Numbered from the stretch's first letter, positions 41,896 to 49,246 are shown. The stretch is 64,000 bases of DNA from Mycoplana azooxidifex (GCF_014196765.1 NZ_JACIEE010000015.1:47100-111099); one strand, 5' to 3'. Made by a program: numbers and translations. The notes: generated by a model from the letters alone, not told the origin.

Positions 41896-41945
41896 TGCCG
41901 GCAGCGCGATATGGTCGGGAGGGGACGGTTGGCGCGCTGCCGGCA
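41896..41945. repeat. 13-bp perfect inverted repeat in the Gp49-like leader
   Basis: TGCCGGCAGCGCG (41896-41908) and its exact complement (41933-41945) enclose 24 bases. In the minus-strand transcript it would form a strong hairpin about 30 bases before the start codon. No T-run follows, so it is not a standard terminator. Confidence 0.7.
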
Positions 41946-42034
41946 GGAGTTGGCGGGTTGTGGTCGGGGTGGGAAGGTGTGCACCGGGGAGTATGCATTT
42001 CTTCCTGCCCGTCGTTGTGTAGCCCGCTGTTGGT

Positions 42035-42063
42035 TTTGTAGATGAATGTAGGACTGTTTGCAA
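42035..42063 (-). promoter_or_regulatory. sigma70-type promoter of the Gp49-like gene
   Basis: Minus strand TTGCAA (42063-42058), 17-bp spacer, TACAAA (42040-42035). The -35 is inside ACTCTTGCAAAC, as in the repressor promoter; CGACAAA lies ten bases upstream. Confidence 0.75.
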
Positions 42064-42211
42064 GAGTGAAACCGACAAATTTTCGCTCGCTTAGGAAAAT
42101 CGGGATTAGCACGTGCAGCAGCTGCGGCGCGGGGCACCCCCAGGGGGTGGAGCCGGCCAGGGGGCGAGGCCCGGTTTCGAGGACATGCCGCCTTCTAGAG
42201 GCTGTATTAAG

Positions 42212-42763
42212 CTAAAGCATATCAGCTAGTTGGCTATCATCTGGCGCGCTAACTGGCACACTATGCCCGGTATCGGCCTCGATCGTCGAGCCCCCGAGCG
42301 CTGTTAGGCTGATCGTCTTGGCCATGCCTTGCTTACGCGCCTCGAGGTCCTGGATGAGCGCGTCGAGCGTCGAGGCGTCGAGCTTGTCGAGGTCAACCGG
42401 CTTATCGCCAGCCTCGCCTTGCCCATAGCCGGCCATCTCCATCAAGGTCTTGCCGATCTGGTGCTTGACGCCGGGCGCTGTGTCTTTCGCTATCAGGAGC
42501 TTGTACTGCACCGCCAGCGCCGCCGGCGCGGCGACCACGGAAAGGAAATGTTTCGTCATGATTTCAACGGCGCGGGCGTAGCTTTTGCTCAAACTGAGCA
42601 TATCCCATGTAATACTATTACAATATCCCGCGCGCACCATTGCGGACTCTCCACGTTCGCTAAAAAGCAAGAGCCAAGCCACGTGCGCCTCGCGCTTGTC
42701 AATCTGCAGCGCCTGGCACTCTTCATCGCTAAGCGGAAACTCATTTGTCAGGAGTAGGGTCAT
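42212..42763 (-). CDS. candidate terminase small subunit
   Basis: 183 aa. N-terminal DNA-binding-like helices (DEECQALQIDKREAHVAW, YCNSITWDMLSLSKSYARAVE) precede a helical oligomerisation region (AAPAALAVQYKLLIAKDTAPGVKHQIGKTLMEMAGYG) and an acidic tail, as in TerS proteins. No other TerS candidate is next to TerL. It is 6 kb away from TerL on the same strand. An HTH regulator is the alternative. Confidence 0.5.
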   Translation of the reverse strand: MTLLLTNEFPLSDEECQALQIDKREAHVAWLLLFSERGESAMVRAGYCNSITWDMLSLSKSYARAVEIMTKHFLSVVAAPAALAVQYKLLIAKDTAPGVKHQIGKTLMEMAGYGQGEAGDKPVDLDKLDASTLDALIQDLEARKQGMAKTISLTALGGSTIEADTGHSVPVSAPDDSQLADML

Positions 42764-42845
42764 ATCACTAAAAAGCCTCTTGCATATTTATGTCGCTGGT
42801 TGTAGAAAGAATCATATTCGACATTTAGCCACGGGGAAATAGGCC

Positions 42846-43037
42846 ATGTCCAAGACACCTGCCATCATCGCAGCAGCGATCGCCCGCCGCACCGCCGCTG
42901 GCCTGAAATTGACCTTCATCATCCCTGCCGACGATATCGGCCCGGAACGCGAGTGGTCTTGCTTCCCATCCACACATGAGCAACGCGCAAAGTGGATCGC
43001 CGAAAAGGCGAAACACGGCTGGCGCGTTTCCGAATAA
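42846..43037 (+). CDS. small hypothetical protein
   Basis: 63 aa from ATG 42846 after GGGGAAATAGG. Basic N-terminal helix (SKTPAIIAAAIARRTAAG), then KLTFIIPADDIGPEREW and KAKHGWRVSE. It heads a plus-strand chain of small genes and is divergent from the TerS candidate. No family recognised. Confidence 0.55.
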   Translation: MSKTPAIIAAAIARRTAAGLKLTFIIPADDIGPEREWSCFPSTHEQRAKWIAEKAKHGWRVSE

Positions 43038-43055
43038 ACAACGGGGAACAATCAC

Positions 43056-43217
43056 ATGCGCTATTTCTCGCCATATCGCCGACCATTGATCTTACTAACG
43101 GACGCTCCCGCCGCTGCGCCGCGCAATCCTGTAAGCCCTACCGCGCGCCATGCAGATGAGCGCGCCGCCCGTCATTCCTTCAAGATCCAGATACCCACAC
43201 AGAGGCGCACCAAATGA
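43056..43217 (+). CDS. 53-aa hypothetical protein
   Basis: ATG 43056 lies eight bases after GGGGAAC and the frame ends at TGA 43217, overlapping the next ATG (ATGA). The product is basic and Pro/Arg/Ala-rich. Low certainty; coding is suggested by the ribosome site and the gene-chain context. Confidence 0.35.
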   Translation: MRYFSPYRRPLILLTDAPAAAPRNPVSPTARHADERAARHSFKIQIPTQRRTK

Positions 43218-43348
43218 ACGCCCTCAACTACTTCAAAGCTGGCCGCGGGTTATTACTGCACCAAAGCGGGGACAGCTTTTCTTTTGCCCACAATGTCGAA
43301 ACTATCGAAAACAGAGGATCTACAAATGCGTCAAGCTATCGTCACTAA
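43214..43348 (+). CDS. 44-aa hypothetical protein
   Basis: ATG 43214 overlaps the previous stop (ATGA) and the frame ends inside the next gene at 43348. Composition (LNYFKAGRGLLLHQSGDSFSF) is not typical noise but no family is known. Confidence 0.3.
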   Translation: MNALNYFKAGRGLLLHQSGDSFSFAHNVETIENRGSTNASSYRH

Positions 43349-43586
43349 GTTTCTCGGGCCTACCAATTTCCGCGGTTCGCGCGTCAAGGCCACAGCCTCT
43401 GCAGGATCCGTTACTGTCAGCTGGAGCCATGCGCTGAACTCGCAACAGAACCATGATGCGGCTGCCAAGGCTCTTGCGGTCAAACTCGACTGGAAAGGCG
43501 CTTGGTTCGCCGGCGGCATGCCGGACGAAACCGGCAACGTCTATGTCTGGAGCGCAGACGGTTTTGATGAAGGATTCCGGGTATGA
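43326..43586 (+). CDS. conserved mobile-element small protein
   Basis: 86 aa from ATG 43326 behind CAGAGGA. The pattern TKFLGPTNFRGSRVKATA ... WSHALNSQQNHDAAAKALA ... GGMPDETGNVYVW is that of a small family I recall in phages and integrative elements of many Proteobacteria. Function unknown. Its stop overlaps the following ATG. Confidence 0.75.
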   Translation: MRQAIVTKFLGPTNFRGSRVKATASAGSVTVSWSHALNSQQNHDAAAKALAVKLDWKGAWFAGGMPDETGNVYVWSADGFDEGFRV

Positions 43587-43690
43587 CCGACGCGCCCCTC
43601 ACCCTCAAAGATTGCGCCGAGATGGCCCTCGAATTCCTCACCCTGTCCGCGTTCTGCGCATCGCTCACCGTCTGGCTTATCGCGCTTTGA
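43583..43690 (+). CDS. 35-aa single-pass membrane protein
   Basis: ATG 43583 overlaps the preceding TGA (ATGA). One hydrophobic helix at the C-terminus (LEFLTLSAFCASLTVWLIAL). Coupled translation and the natural composition support it; function unknown. Confidence 0.5.
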   Translation: MTDAPLTLKDCAEMALEFLTLSAFCASLTVWLIAL

Positions 43691-43731
43691 CGCGTCGCCA
43701 GTGTCGAATTTAACGAATGGAGAAAACCGAC

Positions 43732-44058
43732 ATGAAGACCTTAGCCGAAACAAAAATCAAACTCATCAACCCTTGGGCCAAGTTCAAGTTCGGCATGACT
43801 GCCGAAACATACAACGCCCTTCGCAAGGCCGACCGGCGCCCCCGCGAAGGTACGCGAGATGGCCGCAATTACGACAAGCGCCGAGCGATCGAGTACATGC
43901 GCCTCTTGACCGGCAAAACGATCGTTGCCGCTGAGTTCGATAAGACCATTGACCGCGTTCGATGGGTGAAGACCAGCCTAGGCGAAAAGCTGGAAATTCC
44001 GAACTGGGATTGGACAGGCGTCGCGATCGATGAAGACACCTTTGAATTGCTGCAGTGA
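43732..44058 (+). CDS. hypothetical protein
   Basis: 108 aa from ATG 43732 (GGAGA eight bases upstream). It is Lys/Arg-rich with aromatic spots (LINPWAKFKFGMTAETYNALRKAD, NWDWTGVAIDEDTFELL). No family recognised. It lies in the small-gene chain 42.8-44.3 kb, seven bases before the next gene. Confidence 0.6.
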   Translation: MKTLAETKIKLINPWAKFKFGMTAETYNALRKADRRPREGTRDGRNYDKRRAIEYMRLLTGKTIVAAEFDKTIDRVRWVKTSLGEKLEIPNWDWTGVAIDEDTFELLQ

Positions 44059-44064
44059 CGCGCC

Positions 44065-44262
44065 ATGACTGACTTCACAAACCGCCCCCTCGCCGCCCCT
44101 GGCCTGATCAGCTACCGTTGCAAAGGCCGATACGGCTGGATCATGATAGGTGCGCGCGATCACGACGACGCCATGCGCGAAGCGTACCGCAGCTACAAGG
44201 AAGCCAAGCGCGAAGAACTCGAAATATGGGACGGGGCGAAATACCGCCCCGTGCTCGAATGA
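44065..44262 (+). CDS. conserved small phage protein
   Basis: 65 aa. SYRCKGRYGWIMIGARDHDDAMREAYRS is a pattern seen in small proteins of phages and integrative elements; the C-terminus is helical then ends YRPVLE. Stop overlaps the next ATG (ATGA). Function unknown. Confidence 0.65.
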   Translation: MTDFTNRPLAAPGLISYRCKGRYGWIMIGARDHDDAMREAYRSYKEAKREELEIWDGAKYRPVLE

Positions 44263-44339
44263 TCGACGTCCTGACACTCGCCGCGCGCGCCGCTTGCCTG
44301 CTATTCGTGCTGGCGCTCATCGCCCCGCATATGCTCTGA
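44259..44339 (+). CDS. 26-aa membrane micro-protein
   Basis: ATG 44259 overlaps the preceding TGA. Almost the whole product is one hydrophobic helix (ACLLFVLALIAPHML). It is followed within six bases by a terminator hairpin, so it ends the transcript. Confidence 0.4.
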   Translation: MIDVLTLAARAACLLFVLALIAPHML

Positions 44340-44344
44340 AACCA

Positions 44345-44367
44345 CGGCGCCGCACTGGCGCCGTTTT
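44345..44367 (+). terminator. terminator between convergent small genes
   Basis: Perfect 7-bp stem CGGCGCC/GGCGCCG, loop GCACT, then TTTT. It separates the plus-strand chain from a minus-strand 48-aa gene whose stop codon lies in the T-run. Confidence 0.75.
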
Positions 44368-44513
44368 CACATTTGGCCGGTCCAGTAGGCCCAGGCGACA
44401 ACCCCGATCGCCGCTATCACCGCAAGCGCACCCGTCGCCGGCGACATTATCGCCTCGACAAACACGATCGCCGCAGCCGCGATCAATTCCCCTGCCCTGA
44501 TAACAACGTGCAT
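44367..44513 (-). CDS. 48-aa two-helix membrane protein
   Basis: ATG 44513 is preceded by GAGGGGCGGAC. Two hydrophobic segments (ELIAAAAIVFVEAIM and ALAVIAAIGVVAWAYW) linked by a short Ser-Pro-Thr-Gly turn. It could be a holin-like or immunity-type phage membrane protein. No family recognised. Confidence 0.5.
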   Translation of the reverse strand: MHVVIRAGELIAAAAIVFVEAIMSPATGALAVIAAIGVVAWAYWTGQM

Positions 44514-44618
44514 GTCCGCCCCTCAAAGTCACAAGGCGGGCACCATACCCAATCCAGCCCGTTCCCGTCAAATCGCTGTCGGTCTCCGTTATTCGCTAAA
44601 ATCGACACAGCGCCCCGC

Positions 44619-45188
44619 CTACGCGTTTTCATCGTCGCCGGCTACCTCGCCATAGGCGCGCCACTTCTCGCGCATCCTGGCCCGCTCTGCGCCCGATTCT
44701 GCCCCTATCCGATATCGATACTTCGGTTTGTTCGCGAGCCTGTACCGTTCAATCGGGGTTTCACCTGCCGACCATGGCGATTCCGGATCTTCGACCACGG
44801 CCATGCGCTCGACCAGACCCAGGCGCCGCGCCTTCTGAAACACGATCGCCTTGGCGCCGTTCGTCGTCGTCTCCGGCAACAACGCCCGCAACTGCGCGAA
44901 CGTGTACCACTTGGCGCCGTCCGTCCGGATCAGCAACAATTCGATCAGGCTAAACGCCGGGCGATTGTACCGGCCATACCGTGGCGCCGTCTCGATTACG
45001 GGCACCGCGTGTTTGAGCTTGCGCCGCCGCTGGCGATGATGCCGGCGATTGTGCGCCTCAATCCCATCACGCGCCGCCTTGACCGTTTCCGCCCGTCGCA
45101 TCTGCTTGCCGCCCCTGGCCGGACGGGCCAGCTTCGTCAGGTATGCGTCCAGCCTGTCCCGCGCTTCGTGTTCGTCGTCACCGCTCAT
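44619..45188 (-). CDS. hypothetical protein, possible winged-helix replication accessory
   Basis: 189 aa from ATG 45188 behind GAAGGTG. A basic His/Arg region (HNRRHHRQRRRKLKH, about 46-60) precedes a winged-helix-like part (SLIELLLIRTDGAKWYTFAQLRALLPETTTNGAKAIVFQKARRLGLVERM). It lies just beyond the iteron cluster from the PrimPol gene and is transcribed away from it on the same strand. A DNA-binding role at the origin is an inference. Confidence 0.55.
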   Translation of the reverse strand: MSGDDEHEARDRLDAYLTKLARPARGGKQMRRAETVKAARDGIEAHNRRHHRQRRRKLKHAVPVIETAPRYGRYNRPAFSLIELLLIRTDGAKWYTFAQLRALLPETTTNGAKAIVFQKARRLGLVERMAVVEDPESPWSAGETPIERYRLANKPKYRYRIGAESGAERARMREKWRAYGEVAGDDENA

Positions 45189-45272
45189 TGTTTTTCACCT
45201 TCTCCAAAAAGTCGGGCGCACCCGGTTTTTCGGAAACTCCAAAAAGTCGGGGCCAGATGCTGCTGCTTTCCG

Positions 45273-45285
45273 AAACTACGACAAA
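45273..45285. promoter_or_regulatory. AAACTACGACAAA site left of iterons
   Basis: Exact copy of the 13-mer at the repressor start site. With 45397-45409 it lies on the 44,619-gene side of the iterons; that gene's promoter should be here. Confidence 0.45.
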
Positions 45286-45327
45286 TACCCATTCTCGAAA
45301 TCCGGGCTGCGTGGGCATCCGTGGGGG

Positions 45328-45351
45328 CTGTCCCCCCCTAAAGGGGGACAG
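45328..45351. repeat. CTGTCCCCC/GGGGGACAG hairpin
   Basis: Nine-bp perfect stem with a six-base loop, eight bases before the first iteron. There is no T-run. It could be a single-strand initiation site or a replication/transcription boundary. Confidence 0.6.
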
Positions 45352-45358
45352 ACACCCG

Positions 45359-45618
45359 AACGGAAGTGCCCCCGACCGCTATGCCGAGCCCTATAGAAAC
45401 TACGACAAAAGGCCACTTCCGTTCGACTTCCGTTCGAGCTAAGTGTTTGATTTCGTGCTTCCGTTTCCACTTCCGTTGGACTTCCGTTCACTTCCGTTCG
45501 TTTCCAATTGTCGTTGATGCGTTCGCCTCTTGCGAAATCGAACGGAAGTGAACGGAAGTGGGTTTCACTTCCGTTCGCGTAAGTCATTGATTTTACGCTT
45601 CCGTTTCTCACTTCCGTT
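45359..45618. repeat. iteron cluster, probable prophage replication origin
   Basis: CTTCCGTT occurs 12 times in 260 bp. Direct copies start at 45416, 45427, 45458, 45470, 45481, 45491, 45568, 45598 and 45611; inverse copies at 45359, 45541 and 45551. Steps of 10-13 bases are common, so sites fall on one helix face. A composite unit of about 50 bases is duplicated (45427-45477 and 45568-45618) around the AT-richer TAAGTxxTTGATTT. It ends at the PrimPol-helicase gene's stop. Confidence 0.75.
45397..45409. promoter_or_regulatory. AAACTACGACAAA site inside the iteron region
   Basis: Third exact copy of the 13-mer, seven bases before the first direct iteron. Confidence 0.45.
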
Positions 45619-47615
45619 CACTTCCCGCGCCCGAGTCGATACATGTTGCGCCCATCTTTTATGACGTACTTCACGCCCTCGATTGCGTGCTTCCAGGTAC
45701 CCACGTGCCGCTCCGTGAAGGGGGGCCTCTCCCCCTCCCTCCAACCCGTGTCCCGCGACCTGTAAAATGCGAAAAGCCACTCGCGCCACGTCACCACGCC
45801 CTTGCGTCCTTCCAGTTCGGAGACCTCTGCCAGCCGCTTGAACACTTCGAAAAGCGCGAGCTCATCGCTCGTCAGCACCGCCGGCGCGTCGAACTCGCTG
45901 ACGTCCACATACTCGACGATCGCCGAGTGCAGTTCCCTGCCTGTCGGGTCTTCGCCAATGGCCTGGTCCACCAGCTTGAACAGGAGCGGGTCCTTGAGCA
46001 TCTCCAGGTCGCGCTGCTTGGTGGTCTCGATCTCGCCGTCCTTGCGCACCAGTATCTCCGTGTCGGCCGCGCCAAAGAGGGAGCTATGGCCGCGTGCGCC
46101 GCGGTTCTCGTCCTTGCCCGTGTGGTGGATGACCATCGTCGTGGCGCCGGTCTCTTCGCGGATGAGATCGATGTTGCGGATGAAGGCGCCCATGTCCTGC
46201 GCGCTGTTCTCGTCGCCGCCACCGAGCGAACGGGCGAGCGTGTCGACGACGACGAGCCGTAAGGGCAGGTCTGCCTTCTTCGCGGCGAGCATGCCGTATC
46301 GGGCGATGGCCCTGGCGTCTTCCTCCGTCGTGCCGAGGTTGACGCCAACGGGCGCGAGGAACAGCGGCGCGTCGTCTGTGAGACCGCGGTGAATGGCGAG
46401 GGCCGCGATCCGGCGGAAGATGCCGCCTTCGCCTTCCGTTGCGATGTACAGCACGGCGCCATGCGATGTCTCTCTTCCGCACCACGGCTGGCCGGACGCG
46501 ATAGCGCCCGCCATGTCGAGCGCGTTGAAGGTCTTCGCCGCGTTCGGGGCGCCATAGAGCACCACGAACGAGTTCTGGTTGATGATGCCGTCGATGAGGG
46601 GATTGAGCGGCGTGGCCGTGGCCTTGAGTTTGGACGCGCCGGGTTGGTAAATCTTCCAGCGTTTGGGTGGCGTTTTGCCTTGCGCGGCGGCGATGGCCTC
46701 TTTGCTTGGCGGCGTGCCGATATCGATCGTCGACACGTCAAACTCTTCGTCGACAGTATCGAAGTCCGCCGCGGCCGTCTTGCCGCCCCATGACCCCGTC
46801 GCATAGGTGAAAGCGTTCTGCACCTTGAGCGCGAGCTCGTCCGGTTGCCATGGGGGCTCGGCGTGGGATTCGTTCCAGTGCTCGAGCATGAGGTCAAGGG
46901 CGACGGCCTGAGACAAACCAAAGTCGCGCAGCATCGCCGCGGTCTGGAATGTGTTCTGATCGCCGCCCTCGCCTTCGATCGCTTTGGGCGCGCGCAGCAT
47001 GAGCCATGTCGTCGCCTTGGCGACGTTGGCCTCGGTGTCGAGATCGACGACCGGCGTGTCCGTGTGGGCCTGGTGGTTGGGCCGCTTGCCCAGTACTTCG
47101 TAGAGGGCGTCTGGTGCGGTGGCGATGGGGGCGTCGTTGAGTGCCGTGTACGTCCCTTCGGGCGTGGTGCTTCCGATACCGACGATGTAGCCGTTCTCGC
47201 CCCTGATATCGATGCCGGGGTAGCCGTCGACCGTGTCGGCGCGGTTGGCAATGGTGCGGTCGACTATGAGCAGCGTGTGGCTGCCGCCCGAGGGGGTGCT
47301 TGCGCGGAACGTGGTGGGCAGGATCTCGAGGTCGAGCGCGTCGAGGCTCTGCGCGCCCGGCTTGCCCTTCTTGACATCGGCGTCGATCGCGATGATGCCG
47401 CGGCCGGTCGCGACACCGATATTGTAATGCGGGTTTTCTTCCCACCAGTTGTCGACCTTGGCCGTTTCGGTGGTGGCCGCGTGTTGCCACGCCTGCAGCG
47501 CGGGGATCTTCGTGCCTGGCCATAACGGAAAGACGCGGATGCCAAGGGCGGCGTATTGCAGGGCGTGCTGGTGCTTGGTGAGGGCTGATTCGGTCATGGC
47601 GGGTCTATCGAGCAT
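45618..47615 (-). CDS. PrimPol-type primase/polymerase fused to RepA-like (RecA-fold) helicase
   Basis: 665 aa from ATG 47615; ATG 47597 is also possible. N-terminal bifunctional primase-polymerase domain (about 15-185) with IDAD (77-80) and SGGSH (109-113) metal/nucleotide motifs. The C-terminal RecA-like ATPase (about 335-560) has a Walker A variant GAPNAAKT, Walker B LRLVVVDTLARSL and IHHTGKDENRGARG. Such fusions prime and unwind at phage and plasmid origins. It reads into the iteron cluster that abuts its stop. Confidence 0.9.
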   Translation of the reverse strand: MLDRPAMTESALTKHQHALQYAALGIRVFPLWPGTKIPALQAWQHAATTETAKVDNWWEENPHYNIGVATGRGIIAIDADVKKGKPGAQSLDALDLEILPTTFRASTPSGGSHTLLIVDRTIANRADTVDGYPGIDIRGENGYIVGIGSTTPEGTYTALNDAPIATAPDALYEVLGKRPNHQAHTDTPVVDLDTEANVAKATTWLMLRAPKAIEGEGGDQNTFQTAAMLRDFGLSQAVALDLMLEHWNESHAEPPWQPDELALKVQNAFTYATGSWGGKTAAADFDTVDEEFDVSTIDIGTPPSKEAIAAAQGKTPPKRWKIYQPGASKLKATATPLNPLIDGIINQNSFVVLYGAPNAAKTFNALDMAGAIASGQPWCGRETSHGAVLYIATEGEGGIFRRIAALAIHRGLTDDAPLFLAPVGVNLGTTEEDARAIARYGMLAAKKADLPLRLVVVDTLARSLGGGDENSAQDMGAFIRNIDLIREETGATTMVIHHTGKDENRGARGHSSLFGAADTEILVRKDGEIETTKQRDLEMLKDPLLFKLVDQAIGEDPTGRELHSAIVEYVDVSEFDAPAVLTSDELALFEVFKRLAEVSELEGRKGVVTWREWLFAFYRSRDTGWREGERPPFTERHVGTWKHAIEGVKYVIKDGRNMYRLGRGK

Positions 47616-47652
47616 CGGCGGTTACTTCTGCGCATCTGGTGTGGACGGCCAT
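47605..47652 (-). CDS. possible 15-aa leader peptide of the PrimPol gene
   Basis: ATG 47652 follows AAAGGGGA, and the 15-codon frame ends at TAG 47605-47607, spanning the PrimPol ATG at 47615. The PrimPol start has no ribosome site of its own, so coupled re-initiation is plausible. Confidence 0.35.
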   Translation of the reverse strand: MAVHTRCAEVTADAR

Positions 47653-47697
47653 TCTTGTCCCCTTTCGTAGATGAAGTGAATTCGATTCTTTCGACAA

Positions 47698-48165
47698 TCA
47701 CGGCAGCGCGTGTTGTGCGCGCAGTTCCGCGTTCGCGGCGCGCAGCTTGCGCAGGCCCTCGCGCCGGTTTTGAACGCGGCGGGCCATGACGTCGGGCCGA
47801 AGTAATGTCGACGCGGCTGCGTGCGAGCAGCCAATGGCGCGGGCGATGTCTGCGACCGACATGCCGCCGGCGTGCAGTTCGAACAGCCTGTCGCGCTCGT
47901 CGTCGGTGAGCCTGCGCCGTGTGCGGGCGTCGCCGGCGTGACCGAACTTGCGCCAGGCCGCGATGACGGTCGTGTGGTCGCGGCCGCCGAGCAGGTGCCC
48001 GATGCGGGTCGCACTCAGCCCGAACACCTGGTTGAGCTCGACGCAGAGCCGCTGGCGGAGCCGCGAGACGTCATGACGCCGCACGCCGGCCATGAGCTCC
48101 TTGTGGCTGATGAGGGCTTTGGTGCAGCGCTGCTTGATGTATTCGGCAGGATCGGGCTTACCCAC
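47698..48165 (-). CDS. DnaA domain IV-like protein with second HTH
   Basis: 155 aa from GTG 48165, chosen because AGGAGG lies eight bases upstream. Residues 30-80 carry the DnaA domain IV signature, ATRIGHLLGGRDHTTVIAAWRK (GGRDHTTV at 60-67). Residues about 88-130 hold a second resolvase-like HTH (ELHAGGMSVADIARAIGCSHAAAS). The AAA+ and DnaB-binding domains of DnaA are absent. It may bind DnaA-box-like DNA at the host or phage origin. It lies immediately upstream of the PrimPol gene. Confidence 0.8.
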   Translation of the reverse strand: MGKPDPAEYIKQRCTKALISHKELMAGVRRHDVSRLRQRLCVELNQVFGLSATRIGHLLGGRDHTTVIAAWRKFGHAGDARTRRRLTDDERDRLFELHAGGMSVADIARAIGCSHAAASTLLRPDVMARRVQNRREGLRKLRAANAELRAQHALP

Positions 48166-48817
48166 GTTCCTCACCTCCTGCGCCAGCGGAAAGGGAGGGG
48201 GCGGCGACTTCCAAGTCGCACATATCGCACGATCTGTACCGCGGGAAATCTCGCCCTTCAGGCCAATATCTCACCCACGCTGCACGTCTGGCAGGAACGT
48301 CCGGGTCGTCATTGTCTACGGCTAGGATAGTGACAGGCGCATCCTTTGGGAAGGATCCTTCCTCACCAACCCACTTTGCCGTCGCCACAGCCTCCACCTC
48401 TACCCCCGACGATGCCGGGGAGGTGGTGAGGGCGGAGCGGATGCAGGCCTCGTAGTCTTCCTGCGCGGCGGCTTTGGCGGCGTACGCTGTAGGGAAATCC
48501 CCGTCAAGCAAACTGCACCGCCACTTGTCAGCATCGACTTCCCATACCGAGTAGCAGGCGACAAACTGAGTTTGCGCTGTCCACAAGCCTACGCCTTCCG
48601 TCCACTCCAGCGGCTTCACGCCCACCGTCCCCGCCTCTACCGCCAGCGCGGCGGTGAGGAGACGTGCAACCTCGGCGCTTGCTTCGGCTCCCATTCTCGA
48701 CGTCCAGTATTCTTGCGGTCCGTCGTAGCCTAGGATAGCGCCGGCCTCCAGATCGCGGATTAGGCGTTGAACTCGTTCGATGACGGGTGTCTGTGCTGCC
48801 TCTGTCGGCTTAATCAT
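48158..48817 (-). CDS. hypothetical phage protein
   Basis: 219 aa. It has the VKPLEWTE phrase and trailing DYEACIRSALT repeated in many phage proteins of unknown function, and a C-terminal part with AKWVGEEGSFPKDAPVTILAVDNDDP. Its end overlaps the DnaA-like gene's ribosome site and start. No enzyme motif seen. Confidence 0.6.
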   Translation of the reverse strand: MIKPTEAAQTPVIERVQRLIRDLEAGAILGYDGPQEYWTSRMGAEASAEVARLLTAALAVEAGTVGVKPLEWTEGVGLWTAQTQFVACYSVWEVDADKWRCSLLDGDFPTAYAAKAAAQEDYEACIRSALTTSPASSGVEVEAVATAKWVGEEGSFPKDAPVTILAVDNDDPDVPARRAAWVRYWPEGRDFPRYRSCDMCDLEVAAPSLSAGAGGEERG

Positions 48818-49025
48818 GGCTTGTGCTCCTGCGGGTGTCGTGAATGCGCTGCGCCGCCTCCTTCGCGTCTGAAAGCGTCAGGAACTTACGAAATGGGAAC
48901 ACTCCGACCCCGCGCAATTCGAAGTAGGAAACGGGCGCTTCGACAAATTCGATTGAGTAATGGACGCCCTTTGATGGGCGGGATACGTGGTACGGAATTT
49001 CGCCGCTCCAATTTAGCTTGGCCAT
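48810..49025 (-). CDS. small hypothetical phage protein
   Basis: 71 aa from ATG 49025 (GTG just before). Opens AKLNWSGEIPYHVSRPSKGVHY, then FRKFLTLSDAKEAAQRIHD. Overlaps both neighbours, in a chain of small genes read toward PrimPol. No function known. Confidence 0.55.
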   Translation of the reverse strand: MAKLNWSGEIPYHVSRPSKGVHYSIEFVEAPVSYFELRGVGVFPFRKFLTLSDAKEAAQRIHDTRRSTSHD

Positions 49026-49246
49026 CACACCTCCCTCTCAGCATTGGCGTCACCAGAGAGGGCGGAGCGGCCGGCGTCGGTGAGGACGTAACCACGGCCG
49101 GTCCATATGACGAATCCCTCCGCGATGAATTTGGACAGATCCGGGTCCACCCTTTGGGTGTTAGGCGGGCAGCCACCCCACAAGGGCGTGTCGCTCTCGG
49201 AAAGAGCGCGAAGCTGTGATATTTGGCTTCCGTTGAGTTTCGCCAT
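49025..49246 (-). CDS. small winged-helix-like protein
   Basis: 73 aa from ATG 49246, with GGGAGTGAG before it. It reads as a short winged helix: SQISQLRALSE ... KFIAEGFVIWTGRGYVLTDAGRSALSG. It may be a local regulator. It is coupled to the genes on both sides. Confidence 0.55.
   Translation of the reverse strand: MAKLNGSQISQLRALSESDTPLWGGCPPNTQRVDPDLSKFIAEGFVIWTGRGYVLTDAGRSALSGDANAEREV

Larger units (their letters stand above)
41865..42211. other. 347-bp leader and spacer, no gene
   Basis: It holds the Gp49-like promoter, the 13-bp inverted repeat, a CGACAAA site (42073-42079) and a G/C-rich part with a CACCCC/GGGGTG hairpin near 42,150. The last is next to the candidate small-terminase gene and could be a packaging recognition region. 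Confidence 0.5.

Noticed and set aside
45359..45618. CRISPR array
   Set aside because: Repeats are 8-11 bp with 2-5-bp gaps in mixed orientation; there are no uniform spacers and no cas genes.
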